Source: a bacterium (GTDB taxonomy: Bacteria; Bacteroidota; Ignavibacteria; Ignavibacteriales; Ignavibacteriaceae). From it: a stretch of 64,000 bases of DNA. The stretch is from contig JADJWC010000002.1 of NCBI GenBank assembly GCA_016716565.1, forward strand, positions 744,001-808,000. Reading direction: 5' to 3'. The first letter of the stretch is position 1, and every line of letters begins with the position of its first letter. Both the position numbers and the translations under genes were made by a program. Below the pieces are notes generated by a model. It saw nothing but the letters and a program-made list of their open reading frames with translations. It was not told the origin of the DNA and made no database searches. Positions 53,002 to 61,993 of this stretch are shown here, in pieces.

Positions 53002-56000
53002 TTGTGTGGGCAATTTTTCTTGCAACAGAGTACTGAAATACTCATTGACCAGATTCCATTGGGAATTCTAACATTTTCTTTTCATGGTAGAGTCGAGTTC
53101 ATTAATCAAAATTTTCACAAACTTGGTTTACTCTATCAGTTCAATACCTCTCTTCTGAATATAAATATTTTCAAGTACAACATTTTCCCACCAGTCAATA
53201 TAATTGAAGAGCTCAAAGCAGTAGTTAAAGGCAGACCATTTGAAAAAGAAATAAAGCATATCAAGACAAGTGACGGTAGATTAATTTCGCTTATTGTAAA
53301 AGGCTCACCTATTTACGAGGAAGAAAATATCACGTCTGGCATGCTTATAATTGAAGACCTTCAGTTTCTGTCTGAAAACGGAGATACTTCTCAGCAAAAG
53401 CTGACGACAGATTTCATTAATAAAGGAGAGATATTCCTCATCGTTACAGATTCAAGCGGTGATATAAAATATTCTGCAGGTAAAGAAATCCAGGGTTCAA
53501 ATCTTTTAAGGAGAGAAATCACAGGCAGAAATTTAAATGATATTTTCACTACAACACCGCAGCAAAAAGTAATTGATTCATTCAATAATGCTGTTCAATT
53601 CGGCAAGGCTCAGTTTCTTCAACTTGAATTCGATATCGAAAATAAAATTAAAAAGTATGATTGCACAATTGAACCGGTAATTGGTGAAAATGGATTTGTA
53701 CAAATCCTTTATTTAATTTTTAAAGAGAGCCCTCTTCCACCGGAAGAAATCGACGCAATGGTTGAAAGGCTACGTAAGCTCGATTACTATCAGGAAATTT
53801 CCCGAAAAACTGATAGTGGAATTTTTCTTATTAAAGGCGATGGAACTATCTTTGACTGGGATAAGCAATTCGAACAAATATGTGGAATGAAAAGGTCAGA
53901 AGCTATACTTACCATCAATGATTTATTCCCAGCTATCAATAAAAATGAATTGCTGAATTTAATTCAACAGTTGAATGACTTTAATACTTGTGAGATCTCT
54001 ACTTTTCTCTTGAAAAAAAACCTTGAAAGATTTCCTGTTAAGTTGGATTTTTATCGAGGTCATGATGTTGATGCCGAAGCAATTGTACTTTGCAAAAAAA
54101 TCAAACTTGACACAGCAATTTTTCAACAGACCTGGAAAAATCGGGAAGAACCACAACCGCACCTGGAAATTTCCCAGCCTATGTGCAGAATCGGAATTGA
54201 AGGCTCAATTATCCTGGCAAACTCTGCATTATCAACCTTAACCGGTTATCAGAAGAATGAATTGCTATTCAATAATTTTTTCAGCTTTATTACCGAAGAT
54301 GACGTTACCAGATTAAACAAAGAAATATCAACATTATTCTCTGGTGAGAAAAAATTATTACCAATCACATTAAAGGATAAGAATTCAAATCAAAAAGATT
54401 TATTAATAATTCTTGAAGCAGCTGAAGTAATTGATGGCAAACTTTACACGGTAAATTGTTTCTTTGAAAAGCCGCAATTCACCCCTATAGCTGATTCAGA
54501 GAATATTTATAAATCGCTGTTCAGTGCCTCAAAAGACGGAATGGCTGTTGAACTTGATGAAGTCATAACAATGGTTAATGATTCTTTTGCAAAAATATTT
54601 GGTTATGAAACTGCAAAGCAACTTGAAAACAGAAATATTTTAGAACTGGTTAATGAAGAAAGTATTCCGGCAATACTTGATTATCTCAAATCAAAAAGGG
54701 AATCTCAGCAAGGAAAAGAAAGAATTGAATTCCTTGCCAGAAAAAAAGATGGCTCATCTTTCCACGCAGAATTTTATGCTTTCAAACTTGAAAAAAAGAA
54801 TCAGCCGTACCTGATATTTGTCGCTAAAGATATAAGCGAACGAAAACGGATGCAGGAAGCAGCAAAAGATTCTGAGCAGAAATACAGAAACATTGCTGAA
54901 AACATTGAAGATCTGCTTTATACTTTTGAGCGTATTGACGATAAAATGATGCCCACATATTTTTCTAATGCAATCGAAAAAATTACTGGTTATACTCAGA
55001 CAGAATTCTTGACTGATCACAGATTGTTTTTAAAAATTGTTCACCCGGATGATTTCTCTGATATGAAGAAACGGCTAGCATTCCTTTGGAAAAGCGAGAA
55101 GCAATCAGCCGGAGAATTTGAACTTAGGATAATTAACAAATCAGGAAATATTGTCTGGGTAAGAAATAAAATTAATTTTATCCGCGATGCTGAAGGAAAT
55201 ATTCATAAAATTTACGGGCTTGTCAGCGATATAACTTTCAACAAAAAAGCTGAAGAGGAACTAAAACAATCGGCAGCTAATCTTAAGAAGCTGAATGATG
55301 CAAAAGACAGATTCTTATCCATTATTTCGCACGATTTAAGAGCTCCGTTCAGTTCGATACTTGGCTTCACTGATCTTCTTCTTGAAGATGAAACACTTAC
55401 TGATGTTGAAAGACAGCAGTACATTTCTTATATACAGGACTCATCCAAATCAATGCTTGCACTTGTTAATTCAATGTTAGATTGGACAAGACTGCAGACC
55501 GGCAGAATAAAATTTGAGCCTGAAAAATTAAATGCAAGAGAAATAATTGAAAGTTCAATAAGTACTGTATCCGGAACTGCACTTAAAAAGGGTGTTGAGA
55601 TTGAAAATCTTGTTGACCCCGGCCTTCACATTTTTGGTGATAAGAATCTTATTCTTCAGGTCTTTAATAATCTCCTTTCCAACGCTGTCAAGTTTACTAA
55701 ACTTGGCGATAGGATTATGATCTCTGTTAATGTATCGTCAACATCACGATTTATAACTTTTTCAGTTAAAGATACTGGCGTAGGAATAAAAGCAAATAAC
55801 CTCGAAAAACTTTTCAGCATTGAAACAAAATTTACATCAGAGGGTACTGCCGGTGAAAAAGGAAGCGGGCTTGGACTTTCTCTTGTAAAAGATATCATTG
55901 AAAAGCATGGCGGTTCGATTGATGTTAAGAGTGAATTTGGCAAAGGGACTGAATTTATTTTCACAATTCCTGTTGCATCAACAAAAATTCTTCTTGTTGA

Positions 56001-56358
56001 TCCGAATACACGAGAAAGAATGTTCTATTCAAAAGTTCTTATTAATATTACCTCTGACTATGCAATTAACGTAGTTTCAAATGGTAAAGAAGCGCTTGAA
56101 CGGATTATTCAATCGCCTCCGGCTTTAGTAATTACAGAGCACAAAATGCCGATAATGGGTGGACTAGCACTTGTTCGTGAACTGATCAAAAATAATCTGA
56201 GGGAAACCATTCCGATAATTATTCTTTCAGGAGAAATTGACCGTGCTGAAATCCAGGAGTATACTGAGCTTGGTGTGGAATATATTTTCAATAAACCTGT
56301 TAACCTGATAAGCCTTAAAACAGCGATCGAAAAATCTTTGAGAAAAAGAAATAAATAG
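53002..56358 (+). CDS. Multi-PAS hybrid histidine kinase with a degenerate receiver
   Basis: This 1118-residue cytoplasmic sensor kinase has no membrane helix. Six PAS domains (about 10-125, 130-240, 260-370, 390-490, 500-615, 625-750) precede a HisKA domain with the phosphorylated His777 (FLSIISHDLRAPF). Then come an HATPase domain (NLLSNAVKF, DTGVGIKANN, GSGLGLSLVKDII) and a C-terminal receiver. In the receiver the phospho-acceptor Asp is replaced by Glu1046 (ITEHKMPIMGG), and the acidic pair near its start is VDPN instead of DD, so it probably cannot be phosphorylated. The lysine (FNKPVN) is kept. It starts at TTG 53002. No response regulator is adjacent, so its partner is unknown. Confidence 0.85.
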   Translation: MCGQFFLQQSTEILIDQIPLGILTFSFHGRVEFINQNFHKLGLLYQFNTSLLNINIFKYNIFPPVNIIEELKAVVKGRPFEKEIKHIKTSDGRLISLIVKGSPIYEEENITSGMLIIEDLQFLSENGDTSQQKLTTDFINKGEIFLIVTDSSGDIKYSAGKEIQGSNLLRREITGRNLNDIFTTTPQQKVIDSFNNAVQFGKAQFLQLEFDIENKIKKYDCTIEPVIGENGFVQILYLIFKESPLPPEEIDAMVERLRKLDYYQEISRKTDSGIFLIKGDGTIFDWDKQFEQICGMKRSEAILTINDLFPAINKNELLNLIQQLNDFNTCEISTFLLKKNLERFPVKLDFYRGHDVDAEAIVLCKKIKLDTAIFQQTWKNREEPQPHLEISQPMCRIGIEGSIILANSALSTLTGYQKNELLFNNFFSFITEDDVTRLNKEISTLFSGEKKLLPITLKDKNSNQKDLLIILEAAEVIDGKLYTVNCFFEKPQFTPIADSENIYKSLFSASKDGMAVELDEVITMVNDSFAKIFGYETAKQLENRNILELVNEESIPAILDYLKSKRESQQGKERIEFLARKKDGSSFHAEFYAFKLEKKNQPYLIFVAKDISERKRMQEAAKDSEQKYRNIAENIEDLLYTFERIDDKMMPTYFSNAIEKITGYTQTEFLTDHRLFLKIVHPDDFSDMKKRLAFLWKSEKQSAGEFELRIINKSGNIVWVRNKINFIRDAEGNIHKIYGLVSDITFNKKAEEELKQSAANLKKLNDAKDRFLSIISHDLRAPFSSILGFTDLLLEDETLTDVERQQYISYIQDSSKSMLALVNSMLDWTRLQTGRIKFEPEKLNAREIIESSISTVSGTALKKGVEIENLVDPGLHIFGDKNLILQVFNNLLSNAVKFTKLGDRIMISVNVSSTSRFITFSVKDTGVGIKANNLEKLFSIETKFTSEGTAGEKGSGLGLSLVKDIIEKHGGSIDVKSEFGKGTEFIFTIPVASTKILLVDPNTRERMFYSKVLINITSDYAINVVSNGKEALERIIQSPPALVITEHKMPIMGGLALVRELIKNNLRETIPIIILSGEIDRAEIQEYTELGVEYIFNKPVNLISLKTAIEKSLRKRNK

Positions 56359-56369
56359 TTTCTTTTACT

Positions 56370-57131
56370 CTACATTGTACGATAGATAAACCAGCCCGGG
56401 ACAACTTCTTCTAAATAAACAAACTCTTCAAATAAAATTGCCGGTAGAAGGATTGCATCAGCCGCTTGAACAAATCCGGCTTCCATATTTTCAAATTTTA
56501 ATATTTGAATGAAAGTACAACCAGGATATTTTTTATCTGTGTAGATAGCATTACATCCTACCGATGCCAGCACAATGTTAGCTTTATCTTTTTCATTGTT
56601 AATGAATAATGATATTAGATCCTGGAAACTTTCCAGATTGGAGCTGAGATAATTTTTTAATTCCTGATCCGAGGCAGTAAATAGCTGCAGTGAAAGCAAA
56701 AACACTGAATCGCCCGGTGGTAGTGTATTAAGATTCAGGAGTGAATCCCGTGCAGTATAAATAAATGCCGGCAATAAAAATCTTCTCACAGCATTCATCT
56801 TCCATTCATTCACATCTTTAATAAGATAGCTGTAAAAATCAATTATTTTGGTTTCTGTTTGAACTTCTACTGCAAAAACACAGGTAGTATTAGTTGATTT
56901 GATTTGATGGAATGATACTTTAGCTTTTCCGTTAAGCTCTTCACCGACTGTTTTTCCATTTGATTCTTCAATCAATTCACCAGTTAGGTAATTTGCTTTA
57001 TCCGGGAAACTGCTTTTACTGAAGAATATATCAACAAGCCATTCGGGTGAACCGACTGAAAATTGCTGAGGCAGGAGTTTGGGAGTGTCTAGTAAAATCA
57101 AACAGAAAATATTTAAGAAGATTATTTTCAT
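56370..57131 (-). CDS. Exported protein of unknown function
   Basis: This 253-residue protein begins with a signal peptide (MKIIFLNIFCLILLDTPKLLPQQ) and has no family I recognise. It holds SVGSPEWLVDIFFSKSSFPDKANYLTGELIEE, several acidic helices and one cysteine pair in SVGCNAIYTDKKYPGCTF. It is translated right after the GH13 gene, 1 base apart, so they probably share a transcript. Confidence 0.6.
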   Translation of the reverse strand: MKIIFLNIFCLILLDTPKLLPQQFSVGSPEWLVDIFFSKSSFPDKANYLTGELIEESNGKTVGEELNGKAKVSFHQIKSTNTTCVFAVEVQTETKIIDFYSYLIKDVNEWKMNAVRRFLLPAFIYTARDSLLNLNTLPPGDSVFLLSLQLFTASDQELKNYLSSNLESFQDLISLFINNEKDKANIVLASVGCNAIYTDKKYPGCTFIQILKFENMEAGFVQAADAILLPAILFEEFVYLEEVVPGWFIYRTM

Positions 57132-59225
57132 TTATTTCTTTTTAAAAATCATTCCAGATGAACTGCTTAATGTAACTTTTTTCTGAATTGTTTTAATTGA
57201 ATTAATTCCTGCAATGTTTTCATCTGCAAGAACTTCCCATTCTCCTTCCGGCAATTCAGTTTCGAATGAAGATTTTGGATTTGCATTTATTAGTACAACA
57301 AATTCTTCATCTTTATATTTTACTGAATAACCAAGAACGAAAGGCTTCTCCTTGTAATTGAAAAAGGTAACATCATTATAATCTGACCTTCTGAATGCAT
57401 CATACTTTTTACGGAGCGCAATCAGGCCTTTGTAATAGTTGGACAAATCCTGATTAATTTTAACATGATTGTAATTGATGTAATTCGTTTCATTATCTTT
57501 ATCATAAGTATTATGATCAATCATTCCTTTGTGCGGATCTTCTTCGGGAATGTTTTGTGGAATAACTTTACTTCTTGCAAACTCCTGCCCTGAGTGAATC
57601 ATAATAATTCCTCTTGAGGTAAAAAGAAATAATGCAGCAAGTTTGTTCAGCTTCAATTGAAGAGGAGTAAGTTTAACGTGTTTATCAACATCTTTAATTA
57701 TTTCATCTCTCTTGACATCACCTAATCCAAGTCGAATAAAATCTCCAAGGGTATAACCATCGTGAGATTCAAGATAATTTACTGAGTGATCAGGCTTCTG
57801 GAATAATCCAAGAGTATCTTTTGTAAGAGTTCCATTCACATAACTTTTAATTCTGGTAGGATGATTATTTCCATACCACTTACCAAAAATCCAGCCGTGA
57901 CCATCAAAAGGATTTTCACCTTTAATTCCGTTTCTTATTTGATCATTCCACGCACCCCAGCCACGAACAGAAAATCCAGCAGGATCATATCCTCCGCCCC
58001 AGGGTTCGCAAACGAAAACTACGTACGGATTAATTTTCTTTGCTTCGTGAATAATTAGTTCAAGTGTTTCCCAGTCAATCAACTTTCCAAGATCGAAACG
58101 GAATCCATCAATGTGATATTCTTTCATCCAGTAAAGAACACTCTCAACGATCATTCTTCTTGCCATCGGTGCTTCAGTTCTGAAATCGTTTCCACATCCG
58201 CTTTGAGCAAGGTAATTTCCTTTTTCATCTAATCTGAAATAATATTCTTTGTCAATCTGTTTCAGGTTTCCGATTTCATATTCTGAAATGTGATTGTAAA
58301 CCACATCCATTATCACAGCGATTCCGTCTTTGTGAAAAGCTTTCACCATATCTTTAAAGTCGGTGACTGCTTTCGCATCTTTTCCGCTCCATTTTTCCCA
58401 TTCAAGCTCACGTACATTTTCACTGTAATAACTTTCAGGTGCAAAGAATGCTGCGGTCATATATCCCCAGTGATTTCTTTCATAAGGATTCCATGTATTG
58501 AATTTTCCGTTGAGTGAATCTTTAAATGGAATTTCGATGTTGGCAAATTCCTGTGCAGGTAAAAGTTCAACAGTGTTTACACCGAGATTTTTTATATAAT
58601 CGATTCCCCCGGTTTTTCCTTTTTCAATTAGCCCGTGATAAGTTCCTCTTTGAGTAACTCCCGATGAATGATGTTCAGTCATATCACGAATGTGCATCTC
58701 ATAAATAATAAGATCTCGCCAATCTCTTTTGATCCACTTATCGCCTTCCCAATCGTAATTTCCTTCTTTAACAACAATACTTCTGCGCGGATTGAAATAA
58801 CTATTAAAAGTAGTTACTGCTTTTGCATAAGGATCGATGCAAACGATATCTTCAATGCACGGAGTTCCGGGATGACAAACCTTGAAACCGTAAAACAATC
58901 CGTAAAGTTCTCCATCGAGCGAAGTCTCCCAAACACCGTTTTCATCTCTTGTCATCGGGAATTCTTTTCCTTTTGTCTGCTCTGGTGTTTCGAAAGTAAG
59001 CAGAGAAACTTTTTCTGCATTTGGTGTGAACAATCTAAAAAATGTCTTCCCGTTCTCAACAAATGAACCGAGCTTTTTGTCTGAATAAAGTTTATCGAGT
59101 TGTTTTTGTTTTTTCTGAATTGGATTGAGATATGATTTTGGCTGATCAGTTGAATGCAATTTACTTCCCATGATTGTGAAAAGACTAATTGTTACAAAAA
59201 TTGTTTTTTTGGATAGATATTTCAT
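57132..59225 (-). CDS. Secreted GH13 pullulanase/alpha-glucan hydrolase
   Basis: This 697-residue secreted glycoside hydrolase of family 13 probably cuts alpha-1,6 or alpha-1,4 links in starch or glycogen. A signal peptide (MKYLSKKTIFVTISLFTIMGS) is followed by a CBM48-like N-terminal domain (about 55-150). The catalytic barrel shows region I VIMDVVYNH, region II GFRFDLGK (nucleophile Asp378), region III FVCEPWGGG (acid/base Glu407) and region IV LESHDG (Asp489). NHWGYM... resembles the YNWGYNP segment of pullulanases, so a debranching type is likely. It is followed by the exported hypothetical gene. Whether it acts outside the cell or in the periplasm is not clear. Confidence 0.85.
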   Translation of the reverse strand: MKYLSKKTIFVTISLFTIMGSKLHSTDQPKSYLNPIQKKQKQLDKLYSDKKLGSFVENGKTFFRLFTPNAEKVSLLTFETPEQTKGKEFPMTRDENGVWETSLDGELYGLFYGFKVCHPGTPCIEDIVCIDPYAKAVTTFNSYFNPRRSIVVKEGNYDWEGDKWIKRDWRDLIIYEMHIRDMTEHHSSGVTQRGTYHGLIEKGKTGGIDYIKNLGVNTVELLPAQEFANIEIPFKDSLNGKFNTWNPYERNHWGYMTAAFFAPESYYSENVRELEWEKWSGKDAKAVTDFKDMVKAFHKDGIAVIMDVVYNHISEYEIGNLKQIDKEYYFRLDEKGNYLAQSGCGNDFRTEAPMARRMIVESVLYWMKEYHIDGFRFDLGKLIDWETLELIIHEAKKINPYVVFVCEPWGGGYDPAGFSVRGWGAWNDQIRNGIKGENPFDGHGWIFGKWYGNNHPTRIKSYVNGTLTKDTLGLFQKPDHSVNYLESHDGYTLGDFIRLGLGDVKRDEIIKDVDKHVKLTPLQLKLNKLAALFLFTSRGIIMIHSGQEFARSKVIPQNIPEEDPHKGMIDHNTYDKDNETNYINYNHVKINQDLSNYYKGLIALRKKYDAFRRSDYNDVTFFNYKEKPFVLGYSVKYKDEEFVVLINANPKSSFETELPEGEWEVLADENIAGINSIKTIQKKVTLSSSSGMIFKKK

Positions 59226-59256
59226 AAAATTAGAATAAATATTATAAAATTAGTAT

Positions 59257-59275
59257 GACAGATTAGTAATCTGTC
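59257..59275. repeat. Short perfect palindrome
   Basis: GACAGATTAGTAATCTGTC is a perfect palindrome with 9-bp arms around one G, between the GH13 gene and the next. On the minus strand it is preceded by GTGGGA, like the TGTAGGGGC-type palindromes elsewhere in the window. It may belong to the same dispersed family or serve as a transcription stop. Confidence 0.5.
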
Positions 59276-59291
59276 CCACGAAGGATTTGAG

Positions 59292-59621
59292 TCAATTACT
59301 GTAAATCTCTCCATCAACAACCGGCGTTACACATATTAATGGCTGCTCTGCAACTTTAAAGTTGGAAAAGATTTCTTCAAAAAGTTGAAAATGCATTCCA
59401 CGTTTTTCAAACTTATGGAAACGGTTGTAAGTCATAAATTTTCCCTGCTTATCTGTTGGTGCATCGAACTTGTATGCTTTATTATAATCATCTCTTGCTT
59501 TACTTTTCAGAAAATCAATTTTCCTGTCATCTCCGCCTTCCATTTCATAAGCCATCACACGGAACTCGGTTACAAGTCCATCATTTATAACCAGATAAAT
59601 ATTTAAAATAGTTTCGTTCAT
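59292..59621 (-). CDS. Small protein of unknown function
   Basis: This 109-residue protein starts at ATG 59621; the frame to 59651 would begin at TTG and overlap the membrane gene further. MNETILNIYLVINDGLVTEFRVMAYEMEGGDDRKIDFLKSKARDDYNKAYKFD is not a family I know. It has no signal peptide. It overlaps the membrane-protein gene by 41 bases, which suggests coupled translation with it. Confidence 0.55.
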   Translation of the reverse strand: MNETILNIYLVINDGLVTEFRVMAYEMEGGDDRKIDFLKSKARDDYNKAYKFDAPTDKQGKFMTYNRFHKFEKRGMHFQLFEEIFSNFKVAEQPLICVTPVVDGEIYSN

Positions 59622-60294
59622 CTTTAAATGGAGAATTGTAAATACAAACAAAAGCTAAACACAGAGCATACACAAAAGCAAACTTGCACATAACACTTTC
59701 CATCGCAGAGATTAGCGAGTAAGAACCTGCAACCATCAAGCTAAACCCCAGTACCGGTGGAATGCTTATAAATACCGCACCGAATAGCAATACTTTTCCA
59801 ACCAATCTTTTCTTTTTATCACTATCTTTCTTTACAAACACTACAAGCAGAATAATTGAAATCAGAATCGGCATGTAGTAAAAGAATCCGTACAAATCAC
59901 CAAGTGGATAATGATAAGTTGCGTAAAGAACTGTGCAGCTTGTTACCGCAAATTCAGGGTTGATAAATGTGTAGTAAATCGAAAAGAAAATTGCCGGAAT
60001 GAAAATTAACCAGCTTTTCAGAGTAAGAGTAAGATCATGAGTAAGAGTAAGAGTTAATAACAAATTTAATGGAGGAAGAAACGAAATTATCACAAATGCA
60101 AAGTATGGGAAGAATGAGCTTTGCAATTCAACCTGACACATCAGGAATTCCATTGTCTGGTATGCTGCAAGTAATGCAACCATAGTAATTGCAATTTTGT
60201 TAAGCCGGTTCTTCTCTGCAAAAATTAACAGATTGAAAAGAAGAAGAAACTCAAAACAAGCAATAAGCAGAGATACTGTTCCGTTCCAGTTCAT
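59581..60294 (-). CDS. Integral membrane protein with about seven helices
   Basis: This 237-residue protein has about seven hydrophobic helices: LLIACFEFLLLFNLLIFA, ITMVALLAAYQTMEFLM, FFPYFAFVIISFLPPLNLLL, WLIFIPAIFFSIYYTFI, FFYYMPILISIILLVVFV, VLLFGAVFISIPPVLGFSLMV, and AFVYALCLAFVCIY. The plan resembles the seven-helix N-terminal sensor part of some histidine kinases, but it stops there. Between helices 3 and 4 lies LTLTLTHDLTLTLK, which is coded by a simple repeat in the DNA (60021-60051). The function is unknown. It is next to fumC and may share its transcript. Confidence 0.6.
   Translation of the reverse strand: MNWNGTVSLLIACFEFLLLFNLLIFAEKNRLNKIAITMVALLAAYQTMEFLMCQVELQSSFFPYFAFVIISFLPPLNLLLTLTLTHDLTLTLKSWLIFIPAIFFSIYYTFINPEFAVTSCTVLYATYHYPLGDLYGFFYYMPILISIILLVVFVKKDSDKKKRLVGKVLLFGAVFISIPPVLGFSLMVAGSYSLISAMESVMCKFAFVYALCLAFVCIYNSPFKDERNYFKYLSGYK
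60021..60051 (-). repeat. In-gene simple repeat (13-base copies, 18-base period)
   Basis: GAGTAAGAGTAAG occurs at 60021-60033 and again at 60039-60051, separated by ATCAT. It reads through the membrane gene in frame as LTLTLTHDLTLTLK between two helices. The stretch looks like an expansion and is unlike the flanking sequence. Confidence 0.65.
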
Positions 60295-60305
60295 AATTTA
60301 TTATT

Positions 60306-60332
60306 GTAGCACAGAATAATATTCTGTGCTAC
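60306..60332. repeat. Perfect palindrome between fumC and the membrane gene
   Basis: GTAGCACAGAAT-AAT-ATTCTGTGCTAC has 12-bp perfect arms and a 3-base loop. It is followed by GGGG. It lies just past the fumC stop and could act as a terminator, but it lacks a T tract and looks like the other GTAG-type palindromes in the window. Confidence 0.55.
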
Positions 60333-60342
60333 GGGGAATATG

Positions 60343-61170
60343 TTACGCTTTAGGACCAATCATTTTTTCAGGTCTCACAACTTCGTCAAATTTTTCTGCT
60401 GTGAGCAAACCAAGCTCAACGACAGCCTCTTTCAAAGTTTTATTTTCAGCGTGAGCTTTCTTCGCAACTTTTGCTGCATTATCATAACCGATATGCGGAT
60501 TCAATGCAGTAACCAGCATCAATGAATTATCAAGATGCTTTTTGATATTAGTTTTAATTGCTTCCATTCCATCCACACAATGATCAGTAAAGCTTTCACA
60601 CGCATCCGAAATTAATCTGATAGAGTTAAGAACATTAAAGATGATGACTGGCTTGAAAACATTCAGTTCAAAATGTCCGGTTGCACCTCCGAAGTTCACA
60701 GCAACATCATTTCCGAAAACCTGTGCACAAACCATTGTCATCGCTTCACTTTGAGTCGGATTAACTTTGCCCGGCATAATTGATGAACCAGGTTCATTTT
60801 CAGGAAGATGAAGCTCGCCTAAACCGCAGCGTGGACCGGAACCAAGAAATCTTATATCATTTGCAATCTTCATTAGTGATGCAGCAAGTGTTTTTAAAAC
60901 ACCGCTGAATTCAACAAGAGCATCGTGAGTTGCAAGTGCTTCAAATTTATTTCGAGCAGTAACAAATTTTAATCCTGTAATCTTTGCGATGTGATCAGCA
61001 GATTTAACTGCAAACTGTGGATGAGTATTTAATCCAGTTCCAACTGCTGTACCACCTAAAGCTAATTCATAAAGTCTTGGCAATGCAGCATCAATTCGTT
61101 CAAGTCCATTTGTCAGTTGTTGAGCGTATCCGCCAAATTCCTGTCCAAGTGTTAATGGAACAGCATCCAT
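60343..61170 (-). CDS. fumC: Fumarase class II, C-terminal two thirds, downstream of a frameshift
   Basis: This frame holds the main part of fumarase, which interconverts fumarate and malate in the TCA cycle. It has PLTLGQEFGGYAQQL, ALGGTAVGTGLNTHP and the signature GSSIMPGKVNPTQSEAM, and it ends in the C-terminal domain (NPHIGYDNAAKVAKKAHAENKTLKEAVVELG). The first possible start inside the frame is in DGMDAVPL, with no ribosome-binding site. The true N-terminus is in the other frame (61170-61733). Read together they give one normal 460-residue protein, so it is a single gene with a one-base deletion. Confidence 0.88.
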   Translation of the reverse strand: MDAVPLTLGQEFGGYAQQLTNGLERIDAALPRLYELALGGTAVGTGLNTHPQFAVKSADHIAKITGLKFVTARNKFEALATHDALVEFSGVLKTLAASLMKIANDIRFLGSGPRCGLGELHLPENEPGSSIMPGKVNPTQSEAMTMVCAQVFGNDVAVNFGGATGHFELNVFKPVIIFNVLNSIRLISDACESFTDHCVDGMEAIKTNIKKHLDNSLMLVTALNPHIGYDNAAKVAKKAHAENKTLKEAVVELGLLTAEKFDEVVRPEKMIGPKA

Positions 61171-61733
61171 CAGATGAGTTCTTCCGATTTTGATGATATC
61201 TTTATACTCATCTGCTTTTTCTGAAGTGCGTCACGAAGTTTTGTTACCATCGGAATTAGTCTTCGATGAATTTCTTCAACAGCTGCAATATGCATAGCAG
61301 TTGGAAAAGTATCATTAGATGATTGTGCTTTATTCACATCATCATTCGGATGGATTGGTTTCTTGCTTCCCATTTCACCGCCAGCAATTTCAATTGCTCG
61401 GTTTGAAATTACTTCGTTAGCATTCATATTAGTTTGAGTTCCGCTTCCTGTTTGCCACACAACAAGTGGAAAATGTTCGTCAAGTTTTCCATCAATCACT
61501 TCATCTGCTGCTCTGACAATCAGATCAGCTTTTTCCGATGGCAGAGTTCCTAATTCTTTATTTGTGAGAGCAGCGGCTTTCTTTAATATACCAAGTGCGC
61601 GAATTACTTCTCTCGGGAATCGATCTCCACCTATTTTAAAATTCATTAATGACCTTGCGGTCTGTGCGCCGTAATATTTATCGGAAGGAACTTTTATTTC
61701 TCCCATTGTGTCTTTTTCAATTCTGTAATTCAT
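61170..61733 (-). CDS. fumC: Fumarase class II, N-terminal third, upstream of a frameshift
   Basis: The 187 residues are the N-terminal domain of FumC (MNYRIEKDTMGEIKVPSDKYYGAQTARSLMNFKIG ... WQTGSGTQTNMNANEVISNRA ... HPNDDVNKAQSSNDTFPTAMHIAA). After LRDALQKK it reads QMSIKISSKSEELI and stops. If one A is added to the five-A run at 61216-61220, the frame reads LQKKADEYKDIIKIGRTHLMDAVPL, the normal sequence, and joins the C-terminal part. The ATG has a GGGAG ribosome-binding site. Confidence 0.88.
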   Translation of the reverse strand: MNYRIEKDTMGEIKVPSDKYYGAQTARSLMNFKIGGDRFPREVIRALGILKKAAALTNKELGTLPSEKADLIVRAADEVIDGKLDEHFPLVVWQTGSGTQTNMNANEVISNRAIEIAGGEMGSKKPIHPNDDVNKAQSSNDTFPTAMHIAAVEEIHRRLIPMVTKLRDALQKKQMSIKISSKSEELI

Positions 61734-61931
61734 TTTTTTCTCCCTGCTAAAATGAAGAGTTAGTAATCTTGATAATTGTTACCTGAAATTTAATACAATT
61801 TTATTTTACTATTGCTCATTAATAATAATTGTGAGTTAGTTATGAAATCTTATACACTCTAAATGCATTTCAATTTTATAAAAAACCGCTCATCATCAAT
61901 TTAGTTGCTGTTCGGCAAATGTCATCCTAAG

Positions 61932-61960
61932 TTTGTGCCCGTTCATTTACAATAATTTTT
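61932..61960 (+). promoter_or_regulatory. Promoter of the cytochrome c gene
   Basis: TTTG (61932-61935), a 17-base spacer and TAATTTTT (61953-61960) match the Bacteroidota promoter TTTG-N17-TAnnTTTG in all but the last base. Transcription would begin about 30 bases before the ATG at 61994. Confidence 0.5.
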
Positions 61961-61993
61961 TCATCATACATAAACTAAGGAGGTTTATTTTTT

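Noticed and set aside
60021..60051. CRISPR-like array
   Set aside because: Only two 13-base copies with a 5-base spacer, in frame inside a gene; no array or cas gene is near.
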